Positions 11,301 through 23,312 of a DNA stretch of 64,000 nucleotides are shown piece after piece. Origin of the DNA: Prunella strophiata (taxonomy: Eukaryota; Chordata; Aves; Passeriformes; Prunellidae); assembly GCA_036583965.1 (NCBI GenBank), contig JAZBQD010000030.1:108908662-108972661 (forward strand), in the 5' to 3' direction. The first letter of the stretch is position 1. Every line of letters begins with the position of its first letter. The notes beneath the pieces are model-generated. The model was not told where the DNA came from, searched no databases, and worked only from the letters and a program-made list of their open reading frames with translations. Both the position numbers and the translations under genes were made by a program.

Positions 11301-13879
11301 AGCAGGAAATAATGCACTAAAAATCACATCCATTACATTCTGCCTCTTACCCCTAACTGAGGAATTCAGAGAGGGGAGACTCCCTCTTGAGCACGTAGCA
11401 GAGTCATTTGAAAAAAAAAGTAAAATTAAACCCAACAAAGAAACAGAGCTCATTGGTTTGAGAGGGTCTTTAACCACCCTCCTGGTTCTGAGGGACATGA
11501 TAAAGTAGGGCACAGCCCTTGGTGGGTGTCACCAGCATTTTACCAGGCAGCAGCACAGAAAGCAGCTTCCCAGGTGGGGATCCTGGAGCTCTACTACTGG
11601 AGAGGAATAACTTGGGAATGTGAAAGTGAAGGACGATGTCAGTGAGAGTTACAGGATTTGTAAGCCTCAGGGAATGTGGGGAGGATAACATCAACCTCAA
11701 GGCAAAGGGCTGGAAGGCAGCAGACTTAATACAGAGGATAAATTCCTGTGAGAATCAAATCCATGGAAGAAAGGAGCTCAAGAATGAGTTGATGGTTCAT
11801 TAAAAATAAATAAATAAACAAAAGACTGTAGCAGCAGAATCACAAAATATCCCAGTGTGTAGAAAGGATAGGAAATGCAGTAGGAGCTATCTGAGAAATC
11901 ACAAGCTCTTCTATGATCTCAAGTGCAAGAAGGGAGAGTACAGAACATAGAAACTAGGTCAAATATCTAAAAATGAATGTTTAAAAAAAAGCTCAGCATG
12001 AACATACAGAGACAAAATCAGAAAGTCTAAAGCACAGAATAAAATATTTTTCCTATTCTTTGCTTATACCAATAAGGCATTTTCAGGGTATTTTTTTAGT
12101 AACAAAAAGGGAAAACAAGGGAAGAATTACTCCACGGGTAGGAAAATCAGCAGAGGATGCTGAGAAGCTCAGAAAGCTTAGTGCCTTTTTTAAAAAAAGA
12201 CTAGAAGGGGACAAGTCTAGTGCTTCTGTTAAAAGAGGCAGGGAATTGTGAAGCCAGGAAATTAAAAACAGTAGGGTCAGTGGGATGTTGTAAATGAGTG
12301 AGTGCACTGTTTCTCACCCAGGATACCTTGGTGTGTCTCTGCAGTTATGGCCTGGCAGGAACCTGGAGGGTGAGGGAATGGATGGCCAGGCACTCTGGCT
12401 CATCATTTGCTCCAAGGTGCCCATTCAGGCTTGTCCCTGTGTCCCCTTTTCCCTCTGTACAGCTGGCAACTGTGTTCTTTCTCAGAACTGGCTGAGGAGA
12501 CCACAGGAATATCCAGAGGGTGGGATATTTTGTCTCTGGAGGTAGCTGGGCCAGATATGATGGAAAGAAACACAGAATCTCTGTGAGAAGGCACCCAGTG
12601 ATTAAACTGCTTGCTGGTGAAAGAAGGGTAAATTCTCTAAAGGGTGAGAGAGTCCAGCTTCAACATTAAGTGAAGTTGTGATCTGACATGCAGCAACCCA
12701 AGCCCTGGGGCTGCTTCAGCCCTTCCAGCACAGCTGCTGGTTGTCCCATCAGTTGAGGAGAGGATGATATTTTCTTTAATCCTGCAAGGCTGTCAAGGCA
12801 GTGAAGCTTCATCCCCTCATTGTGTGGCTCAGCCTTCCTCTCTTCTCATCCCCTGCCTCTGTGTCACTGGGGGGTTTTGCTGTCTTGCTATTCAAAAGTC
12901 AGAAGTGCCAGGTCTGCCTGCTCTTGGTTTTCTTAACTTGTACAGTTCTGATTGCTCCCTGTATAAATCAGCTTCCTCAGTTTTCATTTGGGTTTTTTTT
13001 CCCAACTTCTCTCACAATTTTCATGAATCATGCCTTTCATTCCTGTGTCTTGATAGAGAAAGGGCTGCCTCTGTTTTAAGGGAGAAAACCTGGCTGTTCT
13101 GAAGGGTGCTGGAGAACAGTGACCTACCATGAGATCCTTGAAATATCTCCAAGGAGAGAGCCAGAGCTCCTTCCTGTCTGCAGAGAGATCTGAGTAAGCT
13201 CCTTAAGCTAAATCAGCTCTTCTGAGCAGCTCTCTGCAGAGCATTAGGCTGAGCAGAACCAGATCCACTATTCCAGGGGAATCACCAAACCTTAATGGCA
13301 CTGAAATGTCATAACATTGAACCTGTTTTCCATTCCCCTCCAAGCATCCCCCAACATCCTGTTTGTGATTTGAAGCTCAAATCAGGTTTACATTGAGCTT
13401 CCAGGTGAATTTCCCAGTCTTTCCCTGACTTTGCTGTCTGTGATTTAGGACCAAGCTCTGTGCAGAGGGCTTCAGGTCACTCCATCTGCTGGACATGATT
13501 TTGCATAGATGAGAACCAGCACAGCTTTATTGTCCCACTGCCTTCATGCTCAGACTGGACAAAACTCATGGGAATTCTTTTCTCTCCATTGGCTCAGCCT
13601 AACCTAGATAACTTTGAGTCACCTTCAAATGTTGCTTCCCCACCTCTTTTCTGGATCACAGCAAGATGCTGCAAATACCACTCATTGCTTTATACAATTC
13701 ATTGGCATACTAATACAGGATCTAAAAGAAAAAAAAAAAAAAAAAAAAAAATTCCTGTTACAAATATAGCAGATGCCAGGATTAAAGGTTCTTATGTCAT
13801 TGTGATTTAGTGATTTAAATCCCTCTGTGCAACAATACAGATTTTAGTCAAGGGTATATAAGGGCATTCCTGGGTTATG
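5366..13879. other. 8.5-kb intergenic stretch, no gene seen
   Basis: This is unique-looking, moderately AT-rich DNA. Small open frames are short, lack splice context and resemble no protein I know. Minor simple repeats include a 15-A run at 5401-5415, a short (ATAG) run near 8512-8523, and a run of 23 A at 13729-13751. No clear CR1, LTR or RNA gene was recognised. Conserved regulatory elements cannot be excluded without alignment. Confidence 0.55.
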
Positions 13880-14045
13880 TCTTCCAGTGCCGCATGATTC
13901 CCATTGTTAGGAAGTTTTCTGTATTTGCTGTCCTAAATCTTCTTTACTTCAAAGCTGATTTGTTCTTGTTCTTGTTTTGATGGACATGATGAGCAAGTGA
14001 TGATAATCCTCTTTATAACAACCTTGTACCTACTGGAAGACTGGG
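13880..14045 (-). mobile_element. Ancient CR1/L3-like LINE remnant, minus strand
   Basis: The plus strand reads AGGAAGTTTTCTG, CCTAAATCTTCTTTACTTCAAAG, GGACATGATGAGCAAGTGATGATAATCC and CTCTTTATAACAACC, then GAAGACTG. This follows, in diverged form, the reverse complement of the 3' region of old amniote CR1/L3 LINEs as I recall it. Divergence is higher than in the other CR1 copies here. It explains the end of a 195-codon minus-strand open frame (14520-13933). Confidence 0.5.
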
Positions 14046-14825
14046 AGACAGATTTTTCTGAGAACCTGATTTCAGCTTCAAAATAACTCTTCCAGATTAT
14101 TTTGCTTTTGTACCACTTGGCCACAAAATAGGCAGTTTTCATAAAAGAAAGAGACAGGAATGACCATCTGAAAACCATCTCTATCCCTCTGCAACACAGG
14201 TTTAGTCCTTTGAGAGGTGACCTGTCAGACATGAAATTGATATTCTCATTTACCAGTGTCATGTGCAATCTGTAAATTCTTTTCGTGAGATAAAGGTTTG
14301 CAATTTTGTTCCAACAAAAATGTTGGGAGACTTTAACTGATGCTTCTGATCCCCTACTGAACTTGCAGTGGCCTGAGTCACTGATTGCTGAGCCAAGGAA
14401 AGCTCCATTAGGTAATCTGAGTAATAACACCAGAGACTTCCTACTTCTTACAATGCTGGAAATTAGGAAAAGCAGTGCAGATAAACTACAAAACCAAAAT
14501 GCTCTGATTTTGGAAGTCACTCAGGAGCCTTTTCTCATTGGGGTGGGACTGATGCTGCCACTTCAGCTGTGTGTGTCTTCTCTTTTCAGAAAGAAACTTC
14601 TTGCACAAAACACCTTTTTCCTTCTCTGAAGAATGGAGCCTGCTTTTCAAGGAACAGGAGCCCTCTCTGACATCCAGAATCAGTCAGCTCTGCTGCTCAT
14701 CCATGGGATGGGCTGACAGGCTTTGAAAAGCCATGCAACACCTGTGGGTGCCTCACACCACCATTCCAGTTTAGATAATGGCTCTGGGGAGATCAAGTCC
14801 ATCACTGCTCTTTGTCCTGAAGGGA

Positions 14826-14958
14826 TATTTATTTTATTTTATTTTGTTTTATTTTATTTTATTTTATTTTATTTTATTTTATTTTATTTTAGTTTAGTTT
14901 AGTTTAGTTTAGTTTAGTTTAGTTTACTTCATTTTACTTTATTTTATTTTATTTTTAT
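14826..14958. repeat. Compound pentanucleotide microsatellite (ATTTT)n / (AGTTT)n
   Basis: Pure ATTTT pentamers change near 14890 to AGTTT pentamers for about 40 bases, then return to ATTTT. A single point change has spread over a block of adjacent units. Confidence 0.95.
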
Positions 14959-16315
14959 TGGCAGCAGTTAAACCATATTATAAAGGAATTGTGTTTCTTT
15001 CTAAAATGCATCAAGCAATCCAAAGGTGTGGAGACCAGAAGAAGGTGTGGGTAGGTATAGCATATGAAGGATTTGTATTCCTCTCCCTTCTTATTCAACT
15101 TGTGAATGAGAAATGCATAGTTCACATATTTACAGAGCTTTGCAAAAGGTTACCAGTTACCTCCACTCTGATATCCCTAATGTAGGGAAAAACACCATTT
15201 GAAATTGTAGAAACATCAGAAACCCTTTGCAAAAGTAAATCATAAGCATACCATTGCTCTTCTCCTATTGTCAAGAAAGGATTTGCACTGAGAAATCCTA
15301 TTAATAGGGATTATTTGCATAAATCTTTTGTGCAGCAGACTCCAAATAATTTGTATTATATACTTCCTCCTGTGGCATGTATGTTAATATGGTGTATTTT
15401 TAATAATATATTCATGTTGCCACTTACAAATCTACACAGCCCTGACTCACCAGTGTCTACTTTCTCCTGAGGTCAAGTGCAGTCAAGCTTAGAGATCTGT
15501 AAATGCCCAAACTTCATTAAACACTCACCAGTGCTCAGCAATTCCCATTCCAGTTAGTTATCACAACTGTCCCACAAAAGCTTTCCAGCATCTCCCACTC
15601 CCTTTACAATCCCAGGATGTGATTTATTACTCCAGTCTGGGTGCTCTGAGAACTTTTTAATAGTACTAATTGCCTTATTATCCACTCCAGTGCAAGAGTA
15701 AAACCTTTTGACATTTTCCTTCCTTCCCTGAGGAAAACAACTCCCAGTTCCTGGGATACTTGCCTTCTGCTCCCTTTGTGATTACTGGGGCGAGGAATTC
15801 CTTCAGGCCCTTTGCCTTAGCAGCCTCATCTGTCACCAACTTCCCATTCCCATCTCTCTTGGTGCTCCCTAATCACTTTGCATCTCCCAGTATTCTGTGT
15901 TATTTTTTTTCCCTCTCCTTTTTTTTTTTTTTTTGTTTTTGCTTACAGTGTCAATCTTCATCACATATTCTATTCCTTATTTTCTATTGATGTATTTTTT
16001 TTTCACATCAGGCTCTGTGATACTTACCTTGCCCCAGTTTACTATTTTTAAATTAGTGTAGGAGTGCCTATTGAAAAAAAAGAAAGAAATGCATTTTTTT
16101 CTGGCTGTTCCATATTTAAGAATTTGCTGCAACAGCTCCAAGCAAACCACACACATGCACAAATTTCTGTGTGTCAGCTACCAGAGGATCTTAATTTTCT
16201 AAAAGCAAAACTAATATCCAAAAAAAAAAAAAAAACCCAAAACCCAAAAAAAACCCCCAAAACAAAACCTGGCAGGTCTCTAACCTTTCCAATGCTGAGA
16301 AAATAAATAAATTTG

Positions 16316-16351
<36 letters not shown>

Positions 16352-16589
16352 TGAAAACCTGGAATTAATCACAGTGCCACACCCCCTCAGCATCTATTTT
16401 CCCTGCTCTGTGTGAACAGTAAGAAGAGAGCAGCCACAGAAAGCTTTTCTGCTGCATGTTTAGGTGTGAAGGAGCACAAGGCTAAACCCAGGAGAAGGAT
16501 GGAGTGGGATAAAAACACCTGATATTCCCAGGAGGGGAGCACTGGAGTTCTCTGCTCACAGCAGCATGGCTGGGCAGCAACCAGGGCTG
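14959..16589. other. Intergenic with homopolymer runs, no gene seen
   Basis: AT-rich unique DNA. It contains a T-run at about 15919-15934, an A-rich CCCAAAA stretch at 16218-16268, and a run of 32 T at 16317-16348. No coding or RNA gene is supported. Confidence 0.6.
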
Positions 16590-17216
16590 TGTCAGGTCAG
16601 CTTTGTTCAGCCAAATCCTGTGAATTCCTGAGCAGGGAGCACCCACAGCCTCCCTGGGTGAGCTGTCCACTGCTGCACCACCCTCCTGCTGGAAGATCTT
16701 TTCCTCATGTGCAGTGTGACCTTCCCAAGGCACAGCTCTTGTGGCTGCTGCCCCTTGTTGGGAAGGATTTGGCTCCATCCCCTTTGTGCCTCCCCTTCAG
16801 GTGGCTGCAGCTGCCTCAGATCCACAGAATTCACAGAATTCTCTGGTTCTGTCAGATTCACCCTCAGCCTTCGCTTCCCCAGGCTCCCCTGGTAGCCCTG
16901 GTGCTTTAGACCCCTCGGCAGCTTTGGTGTTTTTCTCTGGACCTTTTCTTCTTTCTCAGCACCTCTCTTGAGCTGGAGGGTCCAAAAGCAGTATTCCAGG
17001 TGAGGTCCCCCAGGGCTGAGTACAGACAGGCAGGTAACAAATTTCCATAACTGCTGACCATGTTCCTCCTGAGGCACCTCAGCCTGTGTTTCCTGCCATA
17101 TGCAGTGACTCCAGGGTTCCTTCAAATTCCAGGTCCACCATAACCCCCAGGCCTTCCCCAGCAGAGCTGCTACTCCTGCAGCCTCTGCCTATAGGGTTCA
17201 AAAGGCCAAGGAAAAA
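16590..17216 (-). mobile_element. CR1 LINE fragment, minus strand, left of the 9-bp satellite
   Basis: The plus strand reads as reverse-complement CR1: GGAAGGATTTGGCTCCATCCCCTTTG, TTCAGGTGGCTGCAG, ACCCTCAGCC, TTCTCTGGACC, ATTCCAGGTGAGGTCCCCCAGGGCTGAGTA, then AACCCCCAGGCCTTCCCCAGCAGAGCTGCT. It is eroded but collinear over about 600 bases. About two copies of the CAGAATTCA motif occur inside it at 16822-16842, the same sequence as the adjacent satellite. The element's 5' side abuts the satellite at 17216-17221. Confidence 0.75.
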
Positions 17217-17221
17217 TTGGG

Positions 17222-19560
17222 ATTCACAGAATTCACAGAATTCACAGAATTCACAGAATTCACAGAATTCACAGAATTCACAGAATTCACAGAATTCACA
17301 GAATTCACAGAATTCACAGAATTCACAGAATTCACAGAATTCACAGAATTCACAGAATTCACAGAATTCACAGAATTCACAGAATTCACAGAATTCACAG
17401 AATTCACAGAATTCACAGAATTCACAGAATTCACAGAATTCACAGAATTCACAGAATTCACAGAATTCACAGAATTCACAGAATTCACAGAATTCACAGA
17501 ATTCACAGAATTCACAGAATTCACAGAATTCACAGAATTCACAGAATTCACAGAATTCACAGAATTCACAGAATTCACAGAATTCACAGAATTCACAGAA
17601 TTCACAGAATTCACAGAATTCACAGAATTCACAGAATTCACAGAATTCACAGAATTCACAGAATTCACAGAATTCACAGAATTCACAGAATTCACAGAAT
17701 TCACAGAATTCACAGAATTCACAGAATTCACAGAATTCACAGAATTCACAGAATTCACAGAATTCACAGAATTCACAGAATTCACAGAATTCACAGAATT
17801 CACAGAATTCACAGAATTCACAGAATTCACAGAATTCACAGAATTCACAGAATTCACAGAATTCACAGAATTCACAGAATTCACAGAATTCACAGAATTC
17901 ACAGAATTCACAGAATTCACAGAATTCACAGAATTCACAGAATTCACAGAATTCACAGAATTCACAGAATTCACAGAATTCACAGAATTCACAGAATTCA
18001 CAGAATTCACAGAATTCACAGAATTCACAGAATTCACAGAATTCACAGAATTCACAGAATTCACAGAATTCACAGAATTCACAGAATTCACAGAATTCAC
18101 AGAATTCACAGAATTCACAGAATTCACAGAATTCACAGAATTCACAGAATTCACAGAATTCACAGAATTCACAGAATTCACAGAATTCACAGAATTCACA
18201 GAATTCACAGAATTCACAGAATTCACAGAATTCACAGAATTCACAGAATTCACAGAATTCACAGAATTCACAGAATTCACAGAATTCACAGAATTCACAG
18301 AATTCACAGAATTCACAGAATTCACAGAATTCACAGAATTCACAGAATTCACAGAATTCACAGAATTCACAGAATTCACAGAATTCACAGAATTCACAGA
18401 ATTCACAGAATTCACAGAATTCACAGAATTCACAGAATTCACAGAATTCACAGAATTCACAGAATTCACAGAATTCACAGAATTCACAGAATTCACAGAA
18501 TTCACAGAATTCACAGAATTCACAGAATTCACAGAATTCACAGAATTCACAGAATTCACAGAATTCACAGAATTCACAGAATTCACAGAATTCACAGAAT
18601 TCACAGAATTCACAGAATTCACAGAATTCACAGAATTCACAGAATTCACAGAATTCACAGAATTCACAGAATTCACAGAATTCACAGAATTCACAGAATT
18701 CACAGAATTCACAGAATTCACAGAATTCACAGAATTCACAGAATTCACAGAATTCACAGAATTCACAGAATTCACAGAATTCACAGAATTCACAGAATTC
18801 ACAGAATTCACAGAATTCACAGAATTCACAGAATTCACAGAATTCACAGAATTCACAGAATTCACAGAATTCACAGAATTCACAGAATTCACAGAATTCA
18901 CAGAATTCACAGAATTCACAGAATTCACAGAATTCACAGAATTCACAGAATTCACAGAATTCACAGAATTCACAGAATTCACAGAATTCACAGAATTCAC
19001 AGAATTCACAGAATTCACAGAATTCACAGAATTCACAGAATTCACAGAATTCACAGAATTCACAGAATTCACAGAATTCACAGAATTCACAGAATTCACA
19101 GAATTCACAGAATTCACAGAATTCACAGAATTCACAGAATTCACAGAATTCACAGAATTCACAGAATTCACAGAATTCACAGAATTCACAGAATTCACAG
19201 AATTCACAGAATTCACAGAATTCACAGAATTCACAGAATTCACAGAATTCACAGAATTCACAGAATTCACAGAATTCACAGAATTCACAGAATTCACAGA
19301 ATTCACAGAATTCACAGAATTCACAGAATTCACAGAATTCACAGAATTCACAGAATTCACAGAATTCACAGAATTCACAGAATTCACAGAATTCACAGAA
19401 TTCACAGAATTCACAGAATTCACAGAATTCACAGAATTCACAGAATTCACAGAATTCACAGAATTCACAGAATTCACAGAATTCACAGAATTCACAGAAT
19501 TCACAGAATTCACAGAATTCACAGAATTCACAGAATTCACAGAATTCACAGAATTCACAG
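17222..19560. repeat. Perfect 9-bp satellite (ATTCACAGA)n, about 260 units
   Basis: The 9-base unit ATTCACAGA repeats over 2,339 bases, and I can find no substitution or indel. Every unit carries an EcoRI site (GAATTC). The length is a multiple of three per unit, so five of six frames stay open and give apparent 800-residue proteins of EFT, QNS, VNS or EFC repeats. None has gene support. The reverse complement, AATTCTGTG, is one base longer than the CR1 3'-tail octamer ATTCT(A/G)TG. CR1 sequence flanks both sides. Confidence 0.98.
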
Positions 19561-19735
19561 GTTGCCCAGAGAAGTTGTGGATGCTCCATCCCTGCAAGTG
19601 TCCAAGGCCAGGCTGGATGGAGCTCTGAGCAGTCTGGTCTGGTGGAAGGTGTCCCTGCCCAGGGCAGGAGGTTGGAATGAGATGATCTTTAAGATTCCCT
19701 CCAGTCTAAACCATTCTGTGAGTCTGTGATTCCCA
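19561..19735 (+). mobile_element. CR1 LINE 3' end, plus strand, right of the satellite
   Basis: It reads GTTGCCCAGAGAAGTTGTGGATG, TCCAAGGCCAGGCTGGATGGAG, GTCTGGTGGAAGGTGTCCCTG and GATGATCTTTAAG, then CCATTCTGTGAGTCTGTGATTCC. This is a typical CR1 terminus with degenerate octamer tail. In intact CR1 copies the preceding bases are GGCACAG. Here the last satellite unit supplies CACAG, so the satellite is fused exactly at a shared CACAG. Confidence 0.9.
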
Positions 19736-22700
19736 GTAAGGCAGATTTGCCACAGAACAAGGACATAAGCAGGACACAGGCACCCAGCTTGACACCCAGG
19801 TTCTGACAGACCAATTCCTCTTCTTGTGCCTTACCCTAAACTCCCCCACTGTGAGCACTCCCTGGTTTCCTGATTCTGTGCAGACTACCCAAGGGTCCCA
19901 AAGCCTAACCAGAGATTCCTGTAATAACAGAAAAAGAGGAAAGACCTGGGCATCCCTTCCCTGGCTTGTTCTACCTTGGCTTTCACATACACACCACTGA
20001 AGCACGTGCCTGGCTGTACTTGCACACACAGCCTCAAAACAAATCTCCTAAAGAAGCCAGAAGCTTTTAAGTTTGAAAACTAGATCTCATATGTCATATA
20101 TTTATATTACATATAAATAGAAAAAATATGATTATGTTGTAGAAAGGCATTTTCTTAATGTTTTTTAACAATCATACACTTATAAGAGCATTAAGAATAC
20201 AGACTCCCTGATTGCTGTTAATTTTCCTTCTTCCTCTTTATTGACCCAAATGGATTTTGAAATAATATTTGGCAACTCTTGATTTTCAAACATTCCTTTC
20301 ACACATCTGTAGGGTTTTCTTACATTTACAGATTAATTCAGATGTATTTTGGCTTAGATTTCTGTCTCAGCAACATGTAGGCTATCAAGGCATTTGATTG
20401 CCTCACTGGAGAGGATTTGAAATCTGTAAATAAAAATCTGAAATTTGGCTGCAGTATGAGTTTGGTGTCTGTTAAGCACACAAGGAAACAGAATAACTTC
20501 TACTTCATCATTAATACTCCAAGAAAATAAGATGTTCAATTACAAATCATGCTAGATATATTGGTCCTAACTCTCCAGGTCCCATGAGTGTGTATGGCAA
20601 TGTTTGAGTGCTTCTTGTTGTGACAAAAGTTCAAATTATCTGTACTAAATGGGAATCATATAGTTCAGTACTCAATTCTCTTTGTGATTAACATTTTTTT
20701 ATTAAGTATTTTTTAAAAATTTGCAGTCCAAATGTGCAGAAATGGGTTTTTTAACAGATTAGGGCTACAAAGACTTGATTTTGTGTGGTTTGATGGTGAA
20801 ATCAAAAAGGCCTTATCAAGGACTGAATGTATAAGAATATATTCAAATTCCAAGGTAAGCATCCTACCAAATGGGCAGCAAAATATCCTGGGTGTAACCT
20901 GCTTTCCTTTCTTCCTGTTGGAGCATCCCCACCTCAGGCAGCTCATTCAACTGCTTACAAATGAGTTCAGGTAAACTTTGAGGTGACCAGACCCAAGTTC
21001 CTGCCCATGCTCCATGAACACTGAGATACACCCACACCCCAGAATGTGTCAGCAGCAGAGACCAAGGTGATCTCATGCCAAAACACCTTATGGTTTGGAA
21101 GGTAGGGCACTGGTTGGAAGGAGAGATTTCCCTAGGAAAAGGCAAAGGAATGTGGCCTCCAGCTTCCCTGGGCTAAGCCAGAGGCATGAGCTGTCAGGAG
21201 GTCCCACAGCTGAGCTGACTTGTGGGATTTATTCCCAACTTCCCCTCATTTTGAAGCACTGCATTTCCTCTTTCTCACAGCTCAGTGTATGATGTGGTGC
21301 TGTGTTCCAGGGAGCTGTGGATAAAACAGAAGGCAGGCAAAGCTACAGCAGGGAGGCAGGAACACAGACTGCTCTGAGGAACTGTGAAAAGGGGAGAGGG
21401 TGAGGGAGGCAGAAAACCTCTGAGTGCAGAATCCATGAACTATGCAAATTTGTACCACTGCACTGCTTTACTCAAGCTATGAGTTGGAGCCAGCCTAGGT
21501 CCAGCAAGATTTCCTAGTCCCAGCCTAGGCACCAGTTGTGCTGGAGTTTGCTGTGCTGTGTCCAGCCCAGGCTGTGAGCACAAAATCCCACTTTACACCT
21601 CTGTGCCACTGTCCCACAGCACTCCAAGATTTAGATGCCTCCAAGCTTCAATGTGGGACCAAACACAACCAAGGGTTCAGGCTGTGCTCTATCAGCACCA
21701 GATGTTTTGTGCACTCACCCCACAATTATCTTAATTAAAATTGGCTTCTGGTCTTACAGGTGCTGATGAATGTCAGCTGACTCACTTCCCAAACTGCCCC
21801 CAAATGAGAAACACCAGCTCTCCCACATGTCCCAGTGCTGGCATGTCACCACACTGCATCAGACCTGCACCCCAATCCCACAAGGGAGGATGGCACCTCC
21901 TTCCCCTGGTAGATTTGACTCTTGTTCTCTCCCACCACCCACCCAGCCCATGCACAGTCCTAGGGTGAATAAAACTTCTCTCTTTTTAAATTTTTTTTGT
22001 GCCCAATCTCTCTTCCAAAATGTCATGTTATCTTTTTCCACTATCACCTACAGACCCCAGGGAGGTGCATAGCATAAGAATTTGATTTTTAAAGTAATTC
22101 TTTGAGATTTCCAACAATTTTCAAAAGGTTAGGGGGAGGTATTCTGATGCTTTTTCACATTACTGAATCCACAGTAATTTATGGAGTCTGCACAGGCAGA
22201 ATTACTGAATTACAGTCCTGACTCCTGCATTTTACTGTTTGCCTCTCCCCCTCTTAAGCCCTCATGACAAATGCACTTCAATCTGGGAGGCAGCTCTATC
22301 TTTTAACTACAACATTTTAATTTTCAGTCTGGTTGCTGAAGCAGAAACAGCCTTCAAAGTTTTAGCCAAATTCTGGCCTCTTAAAATTCAGTAGTAAGAT
22401 CAGACTGGCATCTCACTTTAAATTAAAATGTACTGCCCAATGCTTCTTTAACTAAAAATAAATAATTTCAGGAAATAGATTATCCCATTAAGATAATAGG
22501 AAAAAAATAGATTATTTATTAGCAATCTCTCTCCAAATGCACTATTTAATAAGCTTTCAAAAGCTGTTCACTAGAGGGATATATGCCATGCCTTCCTCAA
22601 TCATTATATTGGCATTCAGCTTTGAAAAGTGGCTGCTAACAACTACTTGAGGGAAAAAATTTACACAGGCCTGTAGAGGGAAAAGGTAGGATCAGCTGGA

Positions 22701-23087
22701 ATTTTATCATGAACTGCACCAAACAATATTAACTATGGCCAGAGAAACCTGAAGTGGTTTTTCTGCCACCTTTAGATATAACTGAGACTCTTGCAACGTT
22801 GCCTCATCTTTCCCTGAATGAAAGGCTTGATCTCAGTAGCACACAACAGAAATTCATTCCACAGTCCCACTGGGCATTATGGAAAGCTGTTTCCCACTGC
22901 CAGGTCCATGTTTTCCACCTTTAAGTTCTTCACCTATACAATAAAAACCACAGAAATGCTGGGTCAGCCTTTCATTAATTGAAGTATTTCTAACACCTTC
23001 TTTCTTAACCAGCTTTCTAAAACTGATTCCCCCCCACCAAAAAAAAAAAAAAGCTCTTCAAAAACTTTTATTCCATGTTTTTTCTTT
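19736..23087. other. Intergenic, no gene seen
   Basis: Unique sequence without recognised elements. Open frames up to 108 codons lack start context, homology or splice signals. It lies between the satellite locus and the 3' end of FUNDC1. Confidence 0.55.
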
Positions 23088-23312
23088 AGAATCATGGAAC
23101 CATAGAATGGTTTAGGCTGGAACAGACCTTAAAGATCATCCAGTTCCAACCCCCCTGCCTTAAGCAGGGACACCTCCCACTGTCCCAGGTTGCTCCAAGC
23201 CCTGTCCAACCTGGCCTTGGACACTTCCAGGGATGGAGCAGCCACAGCTGCTCTGGGCACCCTGTGCCAGGGTCTCACCAGCCTTTCTCCTCGGAATCTT
23301 CTTAGCCTGGAT
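23088..23312 (-). mobile_element. CR1 LINE 3' fragment, minus strand
   Basis: On plus it begins with AGAATCATGGAACCATAGAATGG, the reversed CR1 tail. It continues with ACCTTAAAGATCATCCAGTTCCAACCCCC, CAGGGACACCTCCCACTGTCCCAGG and CTGGCCTTGGACACTTCCAGGGATGG. Confidence 0.9.

Noticed and set aside
13933..14520. 195-codon minus-strand open frame, the longest outside repeats and promoters
   Set aside because: Part of it overlaps an ancient LINE remnant in antisense. The rest has no recognisable domain, and composition is as expected from noncoding DNA.
14826..14958. Interstitial telomere repeat
   Set aside because: The AGTTT/ATTTT pentamers are not TTAGGG.
17222..19560. CRISPR-like regular repeat
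   Set aside because: Units are 9 bases with no spacers, in a vertebrate genome.
17079..19680. Four overlapping open frames of about 800-860 codons on both strands
   Set aside because: They are translations of the 9-bp satellite. A 9-base unit lacks stops in five frames, so length has no evidential value.
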